64,000 nt of DNA from Luteimonas rhizosphaerae (GTDB taxonomy: Bacteria > Pseudomonadota > Gammaproteobacteria > Xanthomonadales > Xanthomonadaceae): the NCBI RefSeq assembly GCF_002849595.1, contig NZ_NRQR01000008.1:124001-188000 (forward strand), in the 5' to 3' direction. Positions 52,379 through 61,367 of the stretch are shown piece by piece (position 1 is the stretch's first letter; the number at the start of each line of letters is the position of its first letter). The notes beneath the pieces were generated by a model, which was not told the DNA's origin, did no database searches, and saw only the letters and a program-made list of their open reading frames with translations. The position numbers were made by a program, and so were the translations under genes.

Positions 52379-53068
52379 TCAGCCCGCGTCCTGCTCCGGC
52401 TGCCGCCGCTCCCGGCCGCGGCCCATCGCATGCGCGCCGAGCAGCAGCATGCGGATCATGTGCGAGAGCTCGTCGACCAGCGCGGCGTCGCGCTCCGGCG
52501 GCTGGTCCAGGGCGGTGCCGCCGGCCGCGAACACCAAGCGCGTGATCGCGCGCGCGACCAGGCCGGGTTCGTGGAAAGCGATGCCCTGCGCCGCGGCAAT
52601 GCGCACCAGGTCGGCGCGCAATTCCTCTTCGAAGAACAGCAACTGGCGGTCGACGGCGCGCTTGAAGGCGTCCGAACCGACCGTCCCCTCGCGCAGCAGC
52701 ACGTGCAGCAGCTTGTCGTCGGCGCGGAGACGTTGCATGAAGGCCTCGAGCGAGCCGCGCACGATGCTGCGGCCCGACACCGCGCGACGGCGGGCGTCGC
52801 CGATGATGCCGCGCAGCGATTCACCGGCGACGTCGATCAGGGCGACGGCCAGCTCGTCCATGTCGTGGAACTGCCGGTAGAAGCTGTTCGGGGCTATCCC
52901 GGCCTCGCGGGCCACCTCGCGCAGGCTCAGCGTGGAGACGCTGCGGTGCGGGCCGATCAGGCGCAGGGCGGCGGTGATGATGTCCTGGCGCACGATCGCC
53001 GGCTTGCGACCAGGGCCGTCCGGCGTGGCGATCTCGTCGCTGGTGGTCGCGGAACTGCGAAGGGACAA
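52379..53068 (-). CDS. TetR-family regulator (FabR/DesT type)
   Basis: 229 residues with an N-terminal HTH: TLSLREVAREAGIAPNSFYR is very close to the FabR/DesT recognition helix (AxxAGxAPNSFYRHF). These repressors sense unsaturated/saturated acyl-CoA balance and control desaturation genes. The divergent neighbours are a ferredoxin reductase and a fatty acid desaturase, exactly the DesT regulon of Pseudomonas. The start is drawn at TTG 53068; a downstream start is possible because the first ~25 residues are not conserved. Confidence 0.88.
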   Translation of the reverse strand: MSLRSSATTSDEIATPDGPGRKPAIVRQDIITAALRLIGPHRSVSTLSLREVAREAGIAPNSFYRQFHDMDELAVALIDVAGESLRGIIGDARRRAVSGRSIVRGSLEAFMQRLRADDKLLHVLLREGTVGSDAFKRAVDRQLLFFEEELRADLVRIAAAQGIAFHEPGLVARAITRLVFAAGGTALDQPPERDAALVDELSHMIRMLLLGAHAMGRGRERRQPEQDAG

Positions 53069-53221
53069 GAGCTGGCGCCGGTGCGTCGGTGGGCCAGCAT
53101 ACCAGCGTGGTCCCTTCGACCCGTTTCCGCGATGCCTCTCCCAAGCCGTTCCGGCCTACCGTTCCGCGTGGCTGCGCGGGCGCGCCTGAACGCCGCGCCT
53201 GCTGCACTGCGGAATTACTGC

Positions 53222-53255
53222 ACACGTGTATACACAGCCGTGCGGATGTCTGTAC
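53222..53255. promoter_or_regulatory. Candidate TetR (DesT-like) operator cluster
   Basis: Overlapping palindromes ACACGTGT (53222-53229) and GTGTATACAC (53226-53235), and a further TGTACA at 53251-53256, in an AT-richer patch just upstream of the ferredoxin reductase start. Compatible with autoregulated divergent control by the TetR protein. Confidence 0.5.
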
Positions 53256-53266
53256 AGTCGTCTCCC

Positions 53267-54373
53267 ATGTCAGCCGTCACGCCAATCTCCGCACGTCCGC
53301 GCAGTCGTCTGCGCCGGCTTGCCACGCCATTCGTTGCCCCGCCGGTGTTCGACTTCTGGGCCCAGCGCCTGCATCCCACGTGGACCTGGGAGCGGCCGCT
53401 CGCCCGCATCGTCGGTCACGCACCGGCCGCGGCCGGCGCCGTCACGCTGACCCTGAAGCCGAACCGGCACTGGGCCGGCGCGCTGCCGGGCCAGCACGTG
53501 AATCTGGGCGCCGACATCGATGGTATCCGCGTGACCCGCAGCTACAGCCTGGATGCGCCTGTGGGCGCGGACGGCCGGTTCACGGTCACGATCAAGGCTG
53601 TCGACGGGGGCCGCATGAGCCGGCATCTGCTGGATCGTGCCCGGGTCGGCGACGTGCTCGACATCGGCGCCGGCTTCGGCGAGTTGCTGGTGCCCGCGCA
53701 GGCCACCGAGGCGCGGCTGTTCCTGGCCGGCGGCAGCGGCATCACGCCGTTGATGGCGCTGGTGCGGCAGCTGGCCGCGCAGGGCGTGCCGGCCCCGGTG
53801 ACCCTGCTGTACTGGGCGCGCACCCGCGCCGAATTCTGTTTTGCCGACGAGCTGCGCCAGCTGGCGTCGCGCCACGCGAATTTGGTCGTGCGCTTCGTGC
53901 TGACCGGCGACGAGCCGGTCGCGGCGGATGAAGCTGCCGGTCGCATCGACACGGCGCTGCTCGACGCGCTGGTGCCGGATCTGGCCGGGCGTCATGTCTA
54001 CGCATGCGGCCCGGGCGGCTTCATCTCCAATGTGGAAGCTGTGGTGGCCGACCGCGCGCCGCTGCTGCGGACCGAGGCCTTCACGCCGCCGCCCCGGCCG
54101 CCCGCCGACGACACCGGCACGGTGTCGGTGACGCTGGCACGCAGTGGCCGCGCGCTGCAGTTGCCGCGTGGCGTCGCCCTGCTGCCGGCGCTCGAGGCGG
54201 AAGGCGTGAAGCCGCGCTACGGCTGCCGCATGGGCATCTGCAACACCTGCGCCTGCGGCAAGGCCGGCGGCACCGCGCGCGATCTGCGTACCGGCGCCGT
54301 CAACGGCGAACCCACCCAGGCACTGAAGCTGTGCGTCAGCAGCGCAGTGACCGATCTCGTTCTCGATCTCTGA
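53267..54373 (+). CDS. Ferredoxin/flavodoxin-reductase-like protein with C-terminal 2Fe-2S domain (DesC-like)
   Basis: 368 residues. FAD-binding domain at ~55-160 (RSYSLD binds FAD), NADPH-binding domain ~165-280 (LAGGSGITPLMALVRQL, then YACGPGGFI) and a plant-type 2Fe-2S domain at the C-terminus with RYGCRMGICNTCACG and LKLCVSS supplying four Cys. This is the electron-transfer partner of the desaturase that follows. ATG 53267 is used; an in-frame ATG 21 bp upstream is possible. The stop shares a base with ATG 54373 of the next frame. Confidence 0.92.
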   Translation: MSAVTPISARPRSRLRRLATPFVAPPVFDFWAQRLHPTWTWERPLARIVGHAPAAAGAVTLTLKPNRHWAGALPGQHVNLGADIDGIRVTRSYSLDAPVGADGRFTVTIKAVDGGRMSRHLLDRARVGDVLDIGAGFGELLVPAQATEARLFLAGGSGITPLMALVRQLAAQGVPAPVTLLYWARTRAEFCFADELRQLASRHANLVVRFVLTGDEPVAADEAAGRIDTALLDALVPDLAGRHVYACGPGGFISNVEAVVADRAPLLRTEAFTPPPRPPADDTGTVSVTLARSGRALQLPRGVALLPALEAEGVKPRYGCRMGICNTCACGKAGGTARDLRTGAVNGEPTQALKLCVSSAVTDLVLDL

Positions 54374-54387
54374 TGTCCGGAGTCACC

Positions 54388-55524
54388 ATGACCAACGCCG
54401 CAACCGCCGCCCGCCGCATGGGCCCCCAGGAACTCGAAGCCTTCGGTGCCGAACTCGATGCGCTGCACACGCGCACGATGGCGCAGGTGGGCAAGGTCGA
54501 TGCCGACTACATCCGCAACGTGGTGCGCTGGATGCGCTACATCGGCTTCGGTGGCCGCGCGCTGCTGATGGTCGGCGCGGTCGGCGGTGCGTTCGTGCCG
54601 TGGCTGCTGTGGCCGGCCTGCATCCTGGGCGCGCTGATGCTGGGCCTGGCGAAGATCCTGGAGAACATGGAGATCGGCCACAACGTGATCCACGGCCAGT
54701 ACGACTTCATGGGCGACCCGCAGTTCAACAGCCACACCTACGAGTGGGACATCGTGGCGACGTCGGACAACTGGCGCCATTCGCACAACTTCCGCCACCA
54801 CACCTACACCAACGTGCGCGGCATGGACGACGACATCGGCTACGGCCTGCTGCGCATCTTCCCCGAGCAGCGCTGGCGCCCGTTCTACCTGATGCAGCCC
54901 TTCATCGCCGTGGTGTTCGCGTTGTACTTCCAGTGGGGCGTGGCGATCCAGGAACTGAAGCTGGGCCGTTTCTTCGCCGGCAAGATGCCCAAGGGCAAGA
55001 TGCGCCGCGACTTCGCGCCGGTGGGCCGCAAGATGGGCCGCCAGCTACTGAAGGACTACGTGCTGTTCCCCGCGCTGGCCGGTCCGTTCTTCCTGCCGGT
55101 GCTGCTGGGCAACCTGGTCGCCAACGGCATCCGCAACGTGTGGACGTACGTGGTGATCTTCTGCGGGCATTTCACCGCCGACGCCGAGACTTTCCCGAAG
55201 GAATCGATCCGCAACGAATCGCGTGGCCACTGGTACATGCGCCAGCTGCGCGGTTCGTCGAACATCGGCGGTGGCCGTCTGATGAACCTGCTGACGGGCA
55301 ACCTGAGCCACCAGATCGAGCATCACTTCTTCCCGGACGTGCCGGCGCATCGCTACGGCAAGCTGTCGCACGAAGTCCGCGAGATCTGCACGCGCTACGG
55401 CCAGCCGTACAACACCGGTTCGCTGCCGCGGCAGTTCGGCGAGGTGATGTGGCGGATCGTGCGGCATGCGTTCCCCAGCCGCCCGCGCCGGCTGCGTGCC
55501 ACGGGGCAGTTGCAGGAAGCCTGA
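54388..55524 (+). CDS. Acyl-CoA/acyl-lipid fatty acid desaturase (DesB-like)
   Basis: 378-residue integral-membrane di-iron desaturase. The three His boxes are complete: HNVIH (first), HSHNFRHH (second) and HQIEHH (third). Four transmembrane stretches surround them. It receives electrons from the preceding reductase. ATG 54388 has a Shine-Dalgarno GGAG 5 bp before it; ATG 54373, overlapping the previous stop, would add five residues. Together with the TetR regulator it forms an aerobic unsaturated-fatty-acid module. Confidence 0.93.
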   Translation: MTNAATAARRMGPQELEAFGAELDALHTRTMAQVGKVDADYIRNVVRWMRYIGFGGRALLMVGAVGGAFVPWLLWPACILGALMLGLAKILENMEIGHNVIHGQYDFMGDPQFNSHTYEWDIVATSDNWRHSHNFRHHTYTNVRGMDDDIGYGLLRIFPEQRWRPFYLMQPFIAVVFALYFQWGVAIQELKLGRFFAGKMPKGKMRRDFAPVGRKMGRQLLKDYVLFPALAGPFFLPVLLGNLVANGIRNVWTYVVIFCGHFTADAETFPKESIRNESRGHWYMRQLRGSSNIGGGRLMNLLTGNLSHQIEHHFFPDVPAHRYGKLSHEVREICTRYGQPYNTGSLPRQFGEVMWRIVRHAFPSRPRRLRATGQLQEA

Positions 55525-55889
55525 TCACGGGGACCTGCGTCCAGGTCCGAGGCCGGCACTTCGACAAACGCGTCCAGCCCGAAAGCTGGGCGCTTTTTTT
55601 TGGATGGGTGACGGCGGTGCAAGGCGCGCGTGCCTCGCGTGCGCGTTCCACGACGCGCAGCCGCGCCTTGCCTGGTGCTGCGCACGCGATACGGAAGCCC
55701 GAGCGAGTGCGGGGAGGGGGGCGCCGCAGTCGAAGCCGGCCGTTCGCTCCCACAGGCGGTGATCCACGGATCTGGCGGCGCATGCAATGCATCCTGCGAG
55801 ACGACCGCTCACTCGGTCGCTCGCAGCGCCAGCGCGCGCAGGCCTTCAATCGGTCGCTCGCAGTTGCGACGGCACGACCCACGCCCGCG
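55525..55889. other. 365-bp gap downstream of the desaturase
   Basis: Contains the desaturase terminator; the remaining ~290 bp to the end of the FAD reductase gene holds nothing I recognise. Confidence 0.5.
55570..55601 (+). terminator. Rho-independent terminator after the desaturase
   Basis: GCGTCCAGC / GCTGGGCGC (one G-T pair) with a 6-nt loop, followed by eight T. Confidence 0.9.
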
Positions 55890-56984
55890 TCACGGCAGCC
55901 GTCCACGTCGATGGAAGTACACCTGCTCCGCGGCGCGTCGCAGCAGCGGCGAATGCAGCAGCGCATCGACCGGCCAGTCCATCTGCAGGCGATCGAAGGC
56001 CCAGCGCAGCAGGCGCTTGCTGCGGAAGCGCGGCGCCGCGCGTTCGGCCACGCGCTCGGGCGCGTCGCCGAGCCCGCGTCGATGCCGGCCGATCGCTTCG
56101 CCGACGGTCCAGCCGTGCGCCCACGCCGAGTGGATGCCGCCGGCGGTCAACGGCGACACGATGCCGGCCGCATCGCCCGTCAGGATCACACCGGGCGCGG
56201 CCAGGCGGGCCACCGGTCCCCCGCAGGGAATCAGGCCGGCCCGGGTTGCATCCGGTTGCCGGTCCGCCGGCAGGCCCAGTCGCGCGCCGACCCGCGCACG
56301 CAGCGTGTCGATGTCGGGCACGCCGCGCCGGTGGGCCCGGTGCCGGAACGCGAGGCCGAACTGCACCCCGGTCGGCGATTGCGCGGCCCAGCCGATGTAG
56401 CCGGGCGCCAGCGCGCGGCTGATGAAGCAGTGCAGCGCTTCGGGCTCGTCGAGCGTGGCGCCGGCGAATTCGTGTTCGATCCCGTAGAGGAAGGCGTCCA
56501 CCTGGCCGAGCCCGGCGCGTTGGGCGACGCGCGACTTGGCGCCGTCCGCGCCGATCAGCCAGCGCGAGCTGCCCAACCCCTGGACCTGCCAGCCGTCGCC
56601 GACGCGCGCGGCATCGGTGAACGACTGCATCAAGCGCAGGTCGACGCCGGCGTCGCGCATCTCGCCGGCCAGCCAGCGCAATACGTTCGGCGTGTCGGTG
56701 GTCAGGAAGGCGTGGTCGTCGGCCTGCAGCGGCAGGCTGGCGAGCCGCGGGGCGTACAGGCGCACCCGTGGCACCGGCCGGTACAGATGCGCGGGCATGC
56801 GGCCGAGCCGCGTGGTGGCGAACGCTTCGGCGACGATGATGCCGGTGGTGTGCAGGCGGATGCCGGGGTCGTGCTTGCGCTCCAGCACGCAGACCCGCAG
56901 CCCGGCCTCGCGCGCCGCGAGCGCACACGCCGCGCCGGCGAAGCTCGCGCCCACGATCACCACGTCCCAGTCGCATGCCGCCAT
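55890..56984 (-). CDS. FAD-dependent oxidoreductase, geranylgeranyl-reductase family
   Basis: 364-residue flavoprotein. The N-terminal FAD motif is VVIVGASFAGAACALAAREAG, with the third glycine of GxGxxG shifted (GASFAG). The GADGAKSRVAQ and GDAAGIVSPLTAGGIHSAW motifs are typical of the geranylgeranyl reductase / PHBH fold. Family members reduce isoprenoid chains or hydroxylate quinones. Here it stands between repeats and away from carotenoid genes, so the substrate is unknown. Start ATG at 56984. Confidence 0.88.
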   Translation of the reverse strand: MAACDWDVVIVGASFAGAACALAAREAGLRVCVLERKHDPGIRLHTTGIIVAEAFATTRLGRMPAHLYRPVPRVRLYAPRLASLPLQADDHAFLTTDTPNVLRWLAGEMRDAGVDLRLMQSFTDAARVGDGWQVQGLGSSRWLIGADGAKSRVAQRAGLGQVDAFLYGIEHEFAGATLDEPEALHCFISRALAPGYIGWAAQSPTGVQFGLAFRHRAHRRGVPDIDTLRARVGARLGLPADRQPDATRAGLIPCGGPVARLAAPGVILTGDAAGIVSPLTAGGIHSAWAHGWTVGEAIGRHRRGLGDAPERVAERAAPRFRSKRLLRWAFDRLQMDWPVDALLHSPLLRRAAEQVYFHRRGRLP

Positions 56985-57471
56985 ATCCGTGCTGCCCCGC
57001 TTGAAAGACGGGGCAGCATCGCGTGGCGCGGTGGAGCGCCGATGGCGGGGACGTGAAGCGAAGGCGAAGTGGCAACAGCTGTGCCGGGCGTCGTGGGTTG
57101 CCCGATCTGGCCGAGGCAGAAGCTGCCGCTTGCTCGCGTCCAGCTGGTGCGGATAGCCCTGTCATGCACGCGGTCTGCCGGACGCGCATGGCCAGCGCAT
57201 CGGGCGCTTCGTCTGCAGGAGCGCGCTCGCACGCGATGTCGGGGACGTGCAGGTCTTGCGCGGCCCGTCGGTCAGGCGCTGCGGCTTCGCGCGCCAGCGC
57301 GCTTCTGCAGAGCATCGTGCGCGCGTCGACATCGCCGCGTGAAGTGCGTTGGCGCCGGATCGCGCGCGCGTCTGCAGCACCGATTGCCGCGTCGGTGAAC
57401 GGGTCTTCCGCACCCCGGACACGACACGGGGCCCGAAGGCCCTGTGCGCTGCAGCGTGCGAGTTCAGACGG
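56985..57471. other. 487-bp intergenic region with a diverged repeat
   Basis: Holds an inverted pair of degenerate palindromic-repeat arms (57213-57311; arms TCTGCAGGAGCGCGCTCGC and GCGCCAGCGCGCTTCTGCAG) with a ~50-bp spacer, and a hairpin CACGGGGCC-CGAA-GGCCCTGTG at 57427-57448 that may end the rluB transcript. No gene. Confidence 0.6.
57213..57311. repeat. Diverged inverted pair of the palindromic repeat
   Basis: Both arms keep the GGAGCGCGCT core but carry T-to-C change (TGCAG for TGTAG) and mismatches. The spacer is about twice that of the 71-bp units. Confidence 0.7.
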
Positions 57472-59088
57472 TCAGCGACCGCCACCCCGCGGGCCGCGAT
57501 TGCCGCCGCCCGGCGGACGACCACCGCCCGGACCGCGATTGCCCGCGCCGCCACCCGGACCCCGCGCACCCGGTCCCTTCGGACCCCGGTTGCCGCCGCC
57601 CGGACCCGGGCGCGGACCGCGCGGCGCGGCGTTCGGATTGAAGCTGCCGGGATTGGCATGATCGGACGGGAACGACGGGGCGCTGTCGGGATGTCCGTAG
57701 GGCGCGCGCGGACGACCCGCGCCGCCGCTGTTGCCACCACCACCGCTGCCCTGACGCGGCCACGCGCCCTGGCCACCACCGGCGCCACGCGGACCCTGTC
57801 CACCGCCACCGGGGCCGCCCGGACCACGCTTCTTCGCACCGGCGCCCGCGCCGCCATACGGCTTCTTCGGGCCGCGGCCGTCGGCATTGCGATGCCCGCT
57901 CGGACCGGTCTCGACGCCATCGGGCACGTACCAGGTGCGGAAAGCGGCGGGATTGCCTTCCGGCAATGCCCGGTTGCCCTTGTCGGCGCGCTGCTTGAAC
58001 GGCTTCTGCGACTGCTTGGCCGCGGCGTCGCCGCTGACCGTCAGGCCACCGTGCGGCTTGCGCGGGCCACCGCGACCGCGGCCGCGGTCTTCGCGCACGT
58101 GATCGAAACGACGCAGCTCGCGGCCTTCGTCGGCGCCACTGTTGTGACCGTTGACGTAGGCGTTGCCGGAATTGAAGTTGACCGTCGACTTGGCGGCCTT
58201 GCGCTGGCCGATGACCGGCTGCAGCGTCAGTGCCGGAGGCGGGCCTTCCTCGAGCTTGAGCTCCTTGCGCAGCGCTTCGACCTGGGCGTCCGGCAGTTCC
58301 TGCGACTGCCCGCGCAGCAACGGCTGCGGCAGGACCACGTTGCCGTAGCGCACGCGCTTGAGGCGGCTGACCTGGCATCCCTGCGATTCCCACAGGCGGC
58401 GCACTTCGCGGTTGCGGCCTTCCTTGAGCAGCACCTGGAACCAGTCGTGCGAATCCGTGCCGCCGATGCGCTTGATCTCGTCGAACTTGGCCGGGCCGTC
58501 CTCCAGCGCGACGCCGCGCTGCAGGCGGTCGACCAGCTTGTCGGACACGTCGTCCTCGCCTTCGGGCGCGCGCACGCGGCAGACGTATTCGCGTTCGACC
58601 TCGTAGGAGGGATGCATCATCGCGTTCGCGAGTTCGCCGTCGGTGGTCAGCAGCAGCAGCCCGGTCGTGTTGATGTCGAGGCGGCCGATCGCGATCCAGC
58701 GCGCACCCTTGAGGGCGGGCAGGGCGTCGAAGATCGTCGGTCGACCTTCGGGATCCTCGCGGGTCGTGACTTCGCCTTCGGGCTTGTTGTAGATCAGCAC
58801 CCGCGCCGGCTCGGTCAGCGCGCTGGCGACGAAGCTGCGGCCGTCGAGGTCGATGCGGTCGCCGCCCTTGACGCTCATGCCGGTCTGCGCGGTCTCGCCG
58901 TTGACCTTGACCAGGCCGTCGGCGATGCGCTGTTCCAGCGCGCGGCGCGAGCCGAGGCCGGCCTGCGCGAGCACCTTGTGCAGGCGCTCCTCCAGCTTGG
59001 GGGCGGCGTCGGCCGCCGGGGTCTCGCCTCGCTTCAGCGTCAGCGGGCTGCGGGCGGGCTTGTCGGGGGAATTGCGATGCTGCGTCAT
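57472..59088 (-). CDS. rluB: 23S rRNA pseudouridine(2605) synthase RluB with long Gly/Arg/Pro tail
   Basis: 538 residues, about twice the usual catalytic size. The S4 RNA-binding domain is at 30-85 (RLHKVLAQAGLGSRRALEQRI). The pseudouridine synthase domain follows, with the catalytic Asp in GRLDINTTGLLLLTTDG and YEVEREYVCRV. From about residue 290 the chain is low-complexity: Gln/Lys/Gly then almost pure Gly, Arg, Pro, Asn to the end. Such tails in Lysobacterales RluB proteins probably bind RNA non-specifically. The start overlaps the scpB stop by 4 bp. Confidence 0.95.
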   Translation of the reverse strand: MTQHRNSPDKPARSPLTLKRGETPAADAAPKLEERLHKVLAQAGLGSRRALEQRIADGLVKVNGETAQTGMSVKGGDRIDLDGRSFVASALTEPARVLIYNKPEGEVTTREDPEGRPTIFDALPALKGARWIAIGRLDINTTGLLLLTTDGELANAMMHPSYEVEREYVCRVRAPEGEDDVSDKLVDRLQRGVALEDGPAKFDEIKRIGGTDSHDWFQVLLKEGRNREVRRLWESQGCQVSRLKRVRYGNVVLPQPLLRGQSQELPDAQVEALRKELKLEEGPPPALTLQPVIGQRKAAKSTVNFNSGNAYVNGHNSGADEGRELRRFDHVREDRGRGRGGPRKPHGGLTVSGDAAAKQSQKPFKQRADKGNRALPEGNPAAFRTWYVPDGVETGPSGHRNADGRGPKKPYGGAGAGAKKRGPGGPGGGGQGPRGAGGGQGAWPRQGSGGGGNSGGAGRPRAPYGHPDSAPSFPSDHANPGSFNPNAAPRGPRPGPGGGNRGPKGPGARGPGGGAGNRGPGGGRPPGGGNRGPRGGGR

Positions 59089-60008
59089 GAAGTGCTCCGG
59101 TCGCTGTCGCCGTCTACGGCGAGGGCGTCTTGTGGTTCGGGATCCTGGTCGCCGGTGTCGGCGTCCGTGTCGTGGTGGTCGGGTGGGGCGATGTCGGGGT
59201 CGACGTCGCCGGTGTCGTTCGTGCGGTCGTGATCGGTGTCTTCCACGGTCGAGGCCGCGGTCCCGGCGGTCTCGCCGGTGCCGGTGGCGTCGCGCGCCGC
59301 GTCGTCGACGGCGCCGTGGTGCGGGGCGTCGGTATCGTCGTGCGCGTCGGCGTCGGGTGCGTCTGCTGCGTCGTCCGTCAGGTCCTGTGCCGCGTCGCCG
59401 TGGTCGTCCGCATTCGCGGTGATGCCACCGACCTGACGCGGCCCGTCGTCACTGGCGAAGCGCATCTGCGGGTCGAGCTCGGCGAAGTCCTTGAGCTCCG
59501 ACAGCGGCGGCAGCTCGTCGAGGCGCTTGAGACCGAAGTAGTCCAGGAAGCCCTTGGTCGTGCCCAGCAGTTCCGGACGGCCCGGCATGTCGCGATGGCC
59601 GACGACGCGGATCCATTCGCGCTCTTCCAGCGCCTTGATGATGTTGCTGTTGGTGGCGACGCCGCGGACCTGCTCGATCTCGCCGCGCGTGATCGGCTGG
59701 CGGTAGGCGATCAGCGCCAGCGTTTCCAGCGTGGCGCGCGTGTACTTGGTCTGGCGCTCGGTCCACAGGCGCGCGACCCAGCCGTGCACGTCCGGCTTGA
59801 CCTGGTAGCGCCAGCCCGAGGCGAGCTCGACCAGTTCGACGCCGCGTGTTTCGCAGTCGGCGCGCAGGGTGTCGAGGGCCGCCTCGATGGCGCCATCGGG
59901 CAAGGCTTCGTCCAGCGTGAACAGCGCGCCGAGCTGCGAGGCCGTCAGCGGCTGGGTCGCGGCCAGCAGCGCGGCCTCGACGATACGGGTGATCAGGGAC
60001 TGGTCCAT
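59085..60008 (-). CDS. scpB: Chromosome segregation/condensation protein ScpB, acidic tail
   Basis: 307 residues. The winged-helix ScpB core (about 1-185; EAALLAATQPLTASQLGALF, QPITRGEIEQVRGV and LGTTKGFLDYFGLKRL) is the kleisin-associated subunit of the SMC condensin. From ~190 there is an Asp/Thr/Ala-rich tail of over 110 residues, much longer than normal. It works with ScpA and Smc in the nucleoid. It is co-transcribed with scpA (33 bp gap) and rluB (overlap). Confidence 0.94.
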   Translation of the reverse strand: MDQSLITRIVEAALLAATQPLTASQLGALFTLDEALPDGAIEAALDTLRADCETRGVELVELASGWRYQVKPDVHGWVARLWTERQTKYTRATLETLALIAYRQPITRGEIEQVRGVATNSNIIKALEEREWIRVVGHRDMPGRPELLGTTKGFLDYFGLKRLDELPPLSELKDFAELDPQMRFASDDGPRQVGGITANADDHGDAAQDLTDDAADAPDADAHDDTDAPHHGAVDDAARDATGTGETAGTAASTVEDTDHDRTNDTGDVDPDIAPPDHHDTDADTGDQDPEPQDALAVDGDSDRSTS

Positions 60009-60041
60009 CGTGCGCAGGGGAGACTCGTTCGGATGGGAAGG

Positions 60042-60974
60042 TCAGCGGGCCGCGTCGGCATCGCTGCCGTCGTGGTCGGACGGGACGTCGTCGTCGAACT
60101 CGCTGGAGAACTGCAGCGCCGTGCCGTTTTCCTCGGCGTCGGCCAGCGACTTGATGTAGATCGGTGCCAGTGGCGCCTCCTGCACGATGTCGAGCAGGCG
60201 TTCCTTGGTCAGCTCCAGCACCGACAGGAACGTGACCACGACACCGAGCCTGCCTTCGGACGGGTCGAAGAGCGACTCGAAGCGGTGGAAGGCGCCGCCG
60301 GTCAGCCGCGTCAGCACTTCGCCCATGCGCTGGCGCACGCTCAGCGCATCGCGACGGATCGCGTGGCCGGTGAACAGCTCGGCGCGCTTGAGCACATCGT
60401 GCAGCGCCAGCAGCATCTCGCGCAGATCGACCGGCGGGGGTTCGCGGTTCGCCGGACGCTCGGGCAGCAGCGCGGACGCGGGGCTGGTGTCGCGGTCCTG
60501 TCGCGGCAGGCGGTCGATGTCTTCGGCCGCCTGCTTGAAGCGTTCGTAGTCCTGCAGCCGGCGCACCAGCTCGGCGCGCGGATCGTTCTCGTCGCTGTCC
60601 TCGCTGGGCGGGCGGGGCAGCAGCATCCGCGATTTGATCTCGGCGAGGATCGCGGCCATCACCAGGTACTCGGCCGCCAGCTCGAAGCGCAGTTCCTGCA
60701 TGACGCTGATGTAGTCGACGTACTGCCGGGTGATGTCGGCGACCGGAATGTCGAGAATTTCGAGGTTCTGGCGACGGATCAGGTACAGCAACAGATCGAG
60801 CGGGCCTTCGAAGGCCTCGAGGATGACTTCCAGCGCGTCCGGCGGGATGTACAGATCCTGCGGTATCTGCAGCACCGGCTGGCCGTGCACCACCGCCAGC
60901 GGCATCTCCTGCTGCTGGGGGCTCGCGCCGGGGGCGCCCGCGACAGGCGCGGCATCGGTAGCGGCTTGGGTCAT
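60042..60974 (-). CDS. scpA: Chromosome segregation/condensation protein ScpA (kleisin)
   Basis: 310-residue kleisin that bridges Smc heads. Core motifs are EGPLDLLLYLIRRQNLEILDI near 55 and FELAAEYLVMAAILAEIKSR near 100, and the C-terminal winged helix from ~220 (FLSVLELTKERLL). The N-terminal ~45 residues are Ala/Pro/Gln-rich. It heads the scpA-scpB-rluB operon. A -35/-10 pair matches upstream (see promoter). Confidence 0.94.
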   Translation of the reverse strand: MTQAATDAAPVAGAPGASPQQQEMPLAVVHGQPVLQIPQDLYIPPDALEVILEAFEGPLDLLLYLIRRQNLEILDIPVADITRQYVDYISVMQELRFELAAEYLVMAAILAEIKSRMLLPRPPSEDSDENDPRAELVRRLQDYERFKQAAEDIDRLPRQDRDTSPASALLPERPANREPPPVDLREMLLALHDVLKRAELFTGHAIRRDALSVRQRMGEVLTRLTGGAFHRFESLFDPSEGRLGVVVTFLSVLELTKERLLDIVQEAPLAPIYIKSLADAEENGTALQFSSEFDDDVPSDHDGSDADAAR

Positions 60975-61367
60975 TCGGTTCGCGACCCCTCCGGGTCACA
61001 CGACAACTGGTTCACGGGCGGCGCGTCACGACAGGACACGACTGCGGGCTGGTCCGGCCGCGGGAACGCGGCATCGGGATTCGGTCGCGCGGCATCGGCC
61101 GTCGCGGAAACGCAAGGTGCTTCGAGGACGTCTGCGGTCGATCGTTCCATGCACGACACGCACCTGGCGGGAACAGGGGCGGGCGGGAAGAGGCGTCGGA
61201 CCGGGCCGGGTGTGACCGCTGGACGGGGAGCGCCTGGGCGCCATCGTTGCGGTGAACTGGCCGGGAATCTGGGGCACAGGGTATAGCGGCGTTGCGGGCG
61301 CTGTCCAGCCTTGGCGCATCGCACATGCTCGTTACACTGCCGGGCCATCCGCACGGGACGAATCTGC
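60975..61367. other. 393-bp gap between scpA and the YciI gene
   Basis: Divergent promoter region with a possible scpA promoter (61280-61307) and, on the plus strand, TTGGCG-N16-TACACT (61311-61338) for the YciI gene. No gene. Confidence 0.5.
61280..61307 (-). promoter_or_regulatory. Candidate sigma-70 promoter of scpA-scpB-rluB
   Basis: On the minus strand TGGACA (61307-61302), 16-bp spacer, TATACC (61285-61280): 5/6 and 4/6 matches to consensus. It would leave a leader of ~300 nt to the scpA ATG. Confidence 0.4.

Noticed and set aside
59130-61286. Long plus-strand open frame opposite scpB and scpA
   Set aside because: Val/Gly/Arg/Gln shadow composition; it is antisense to two recognised genes.
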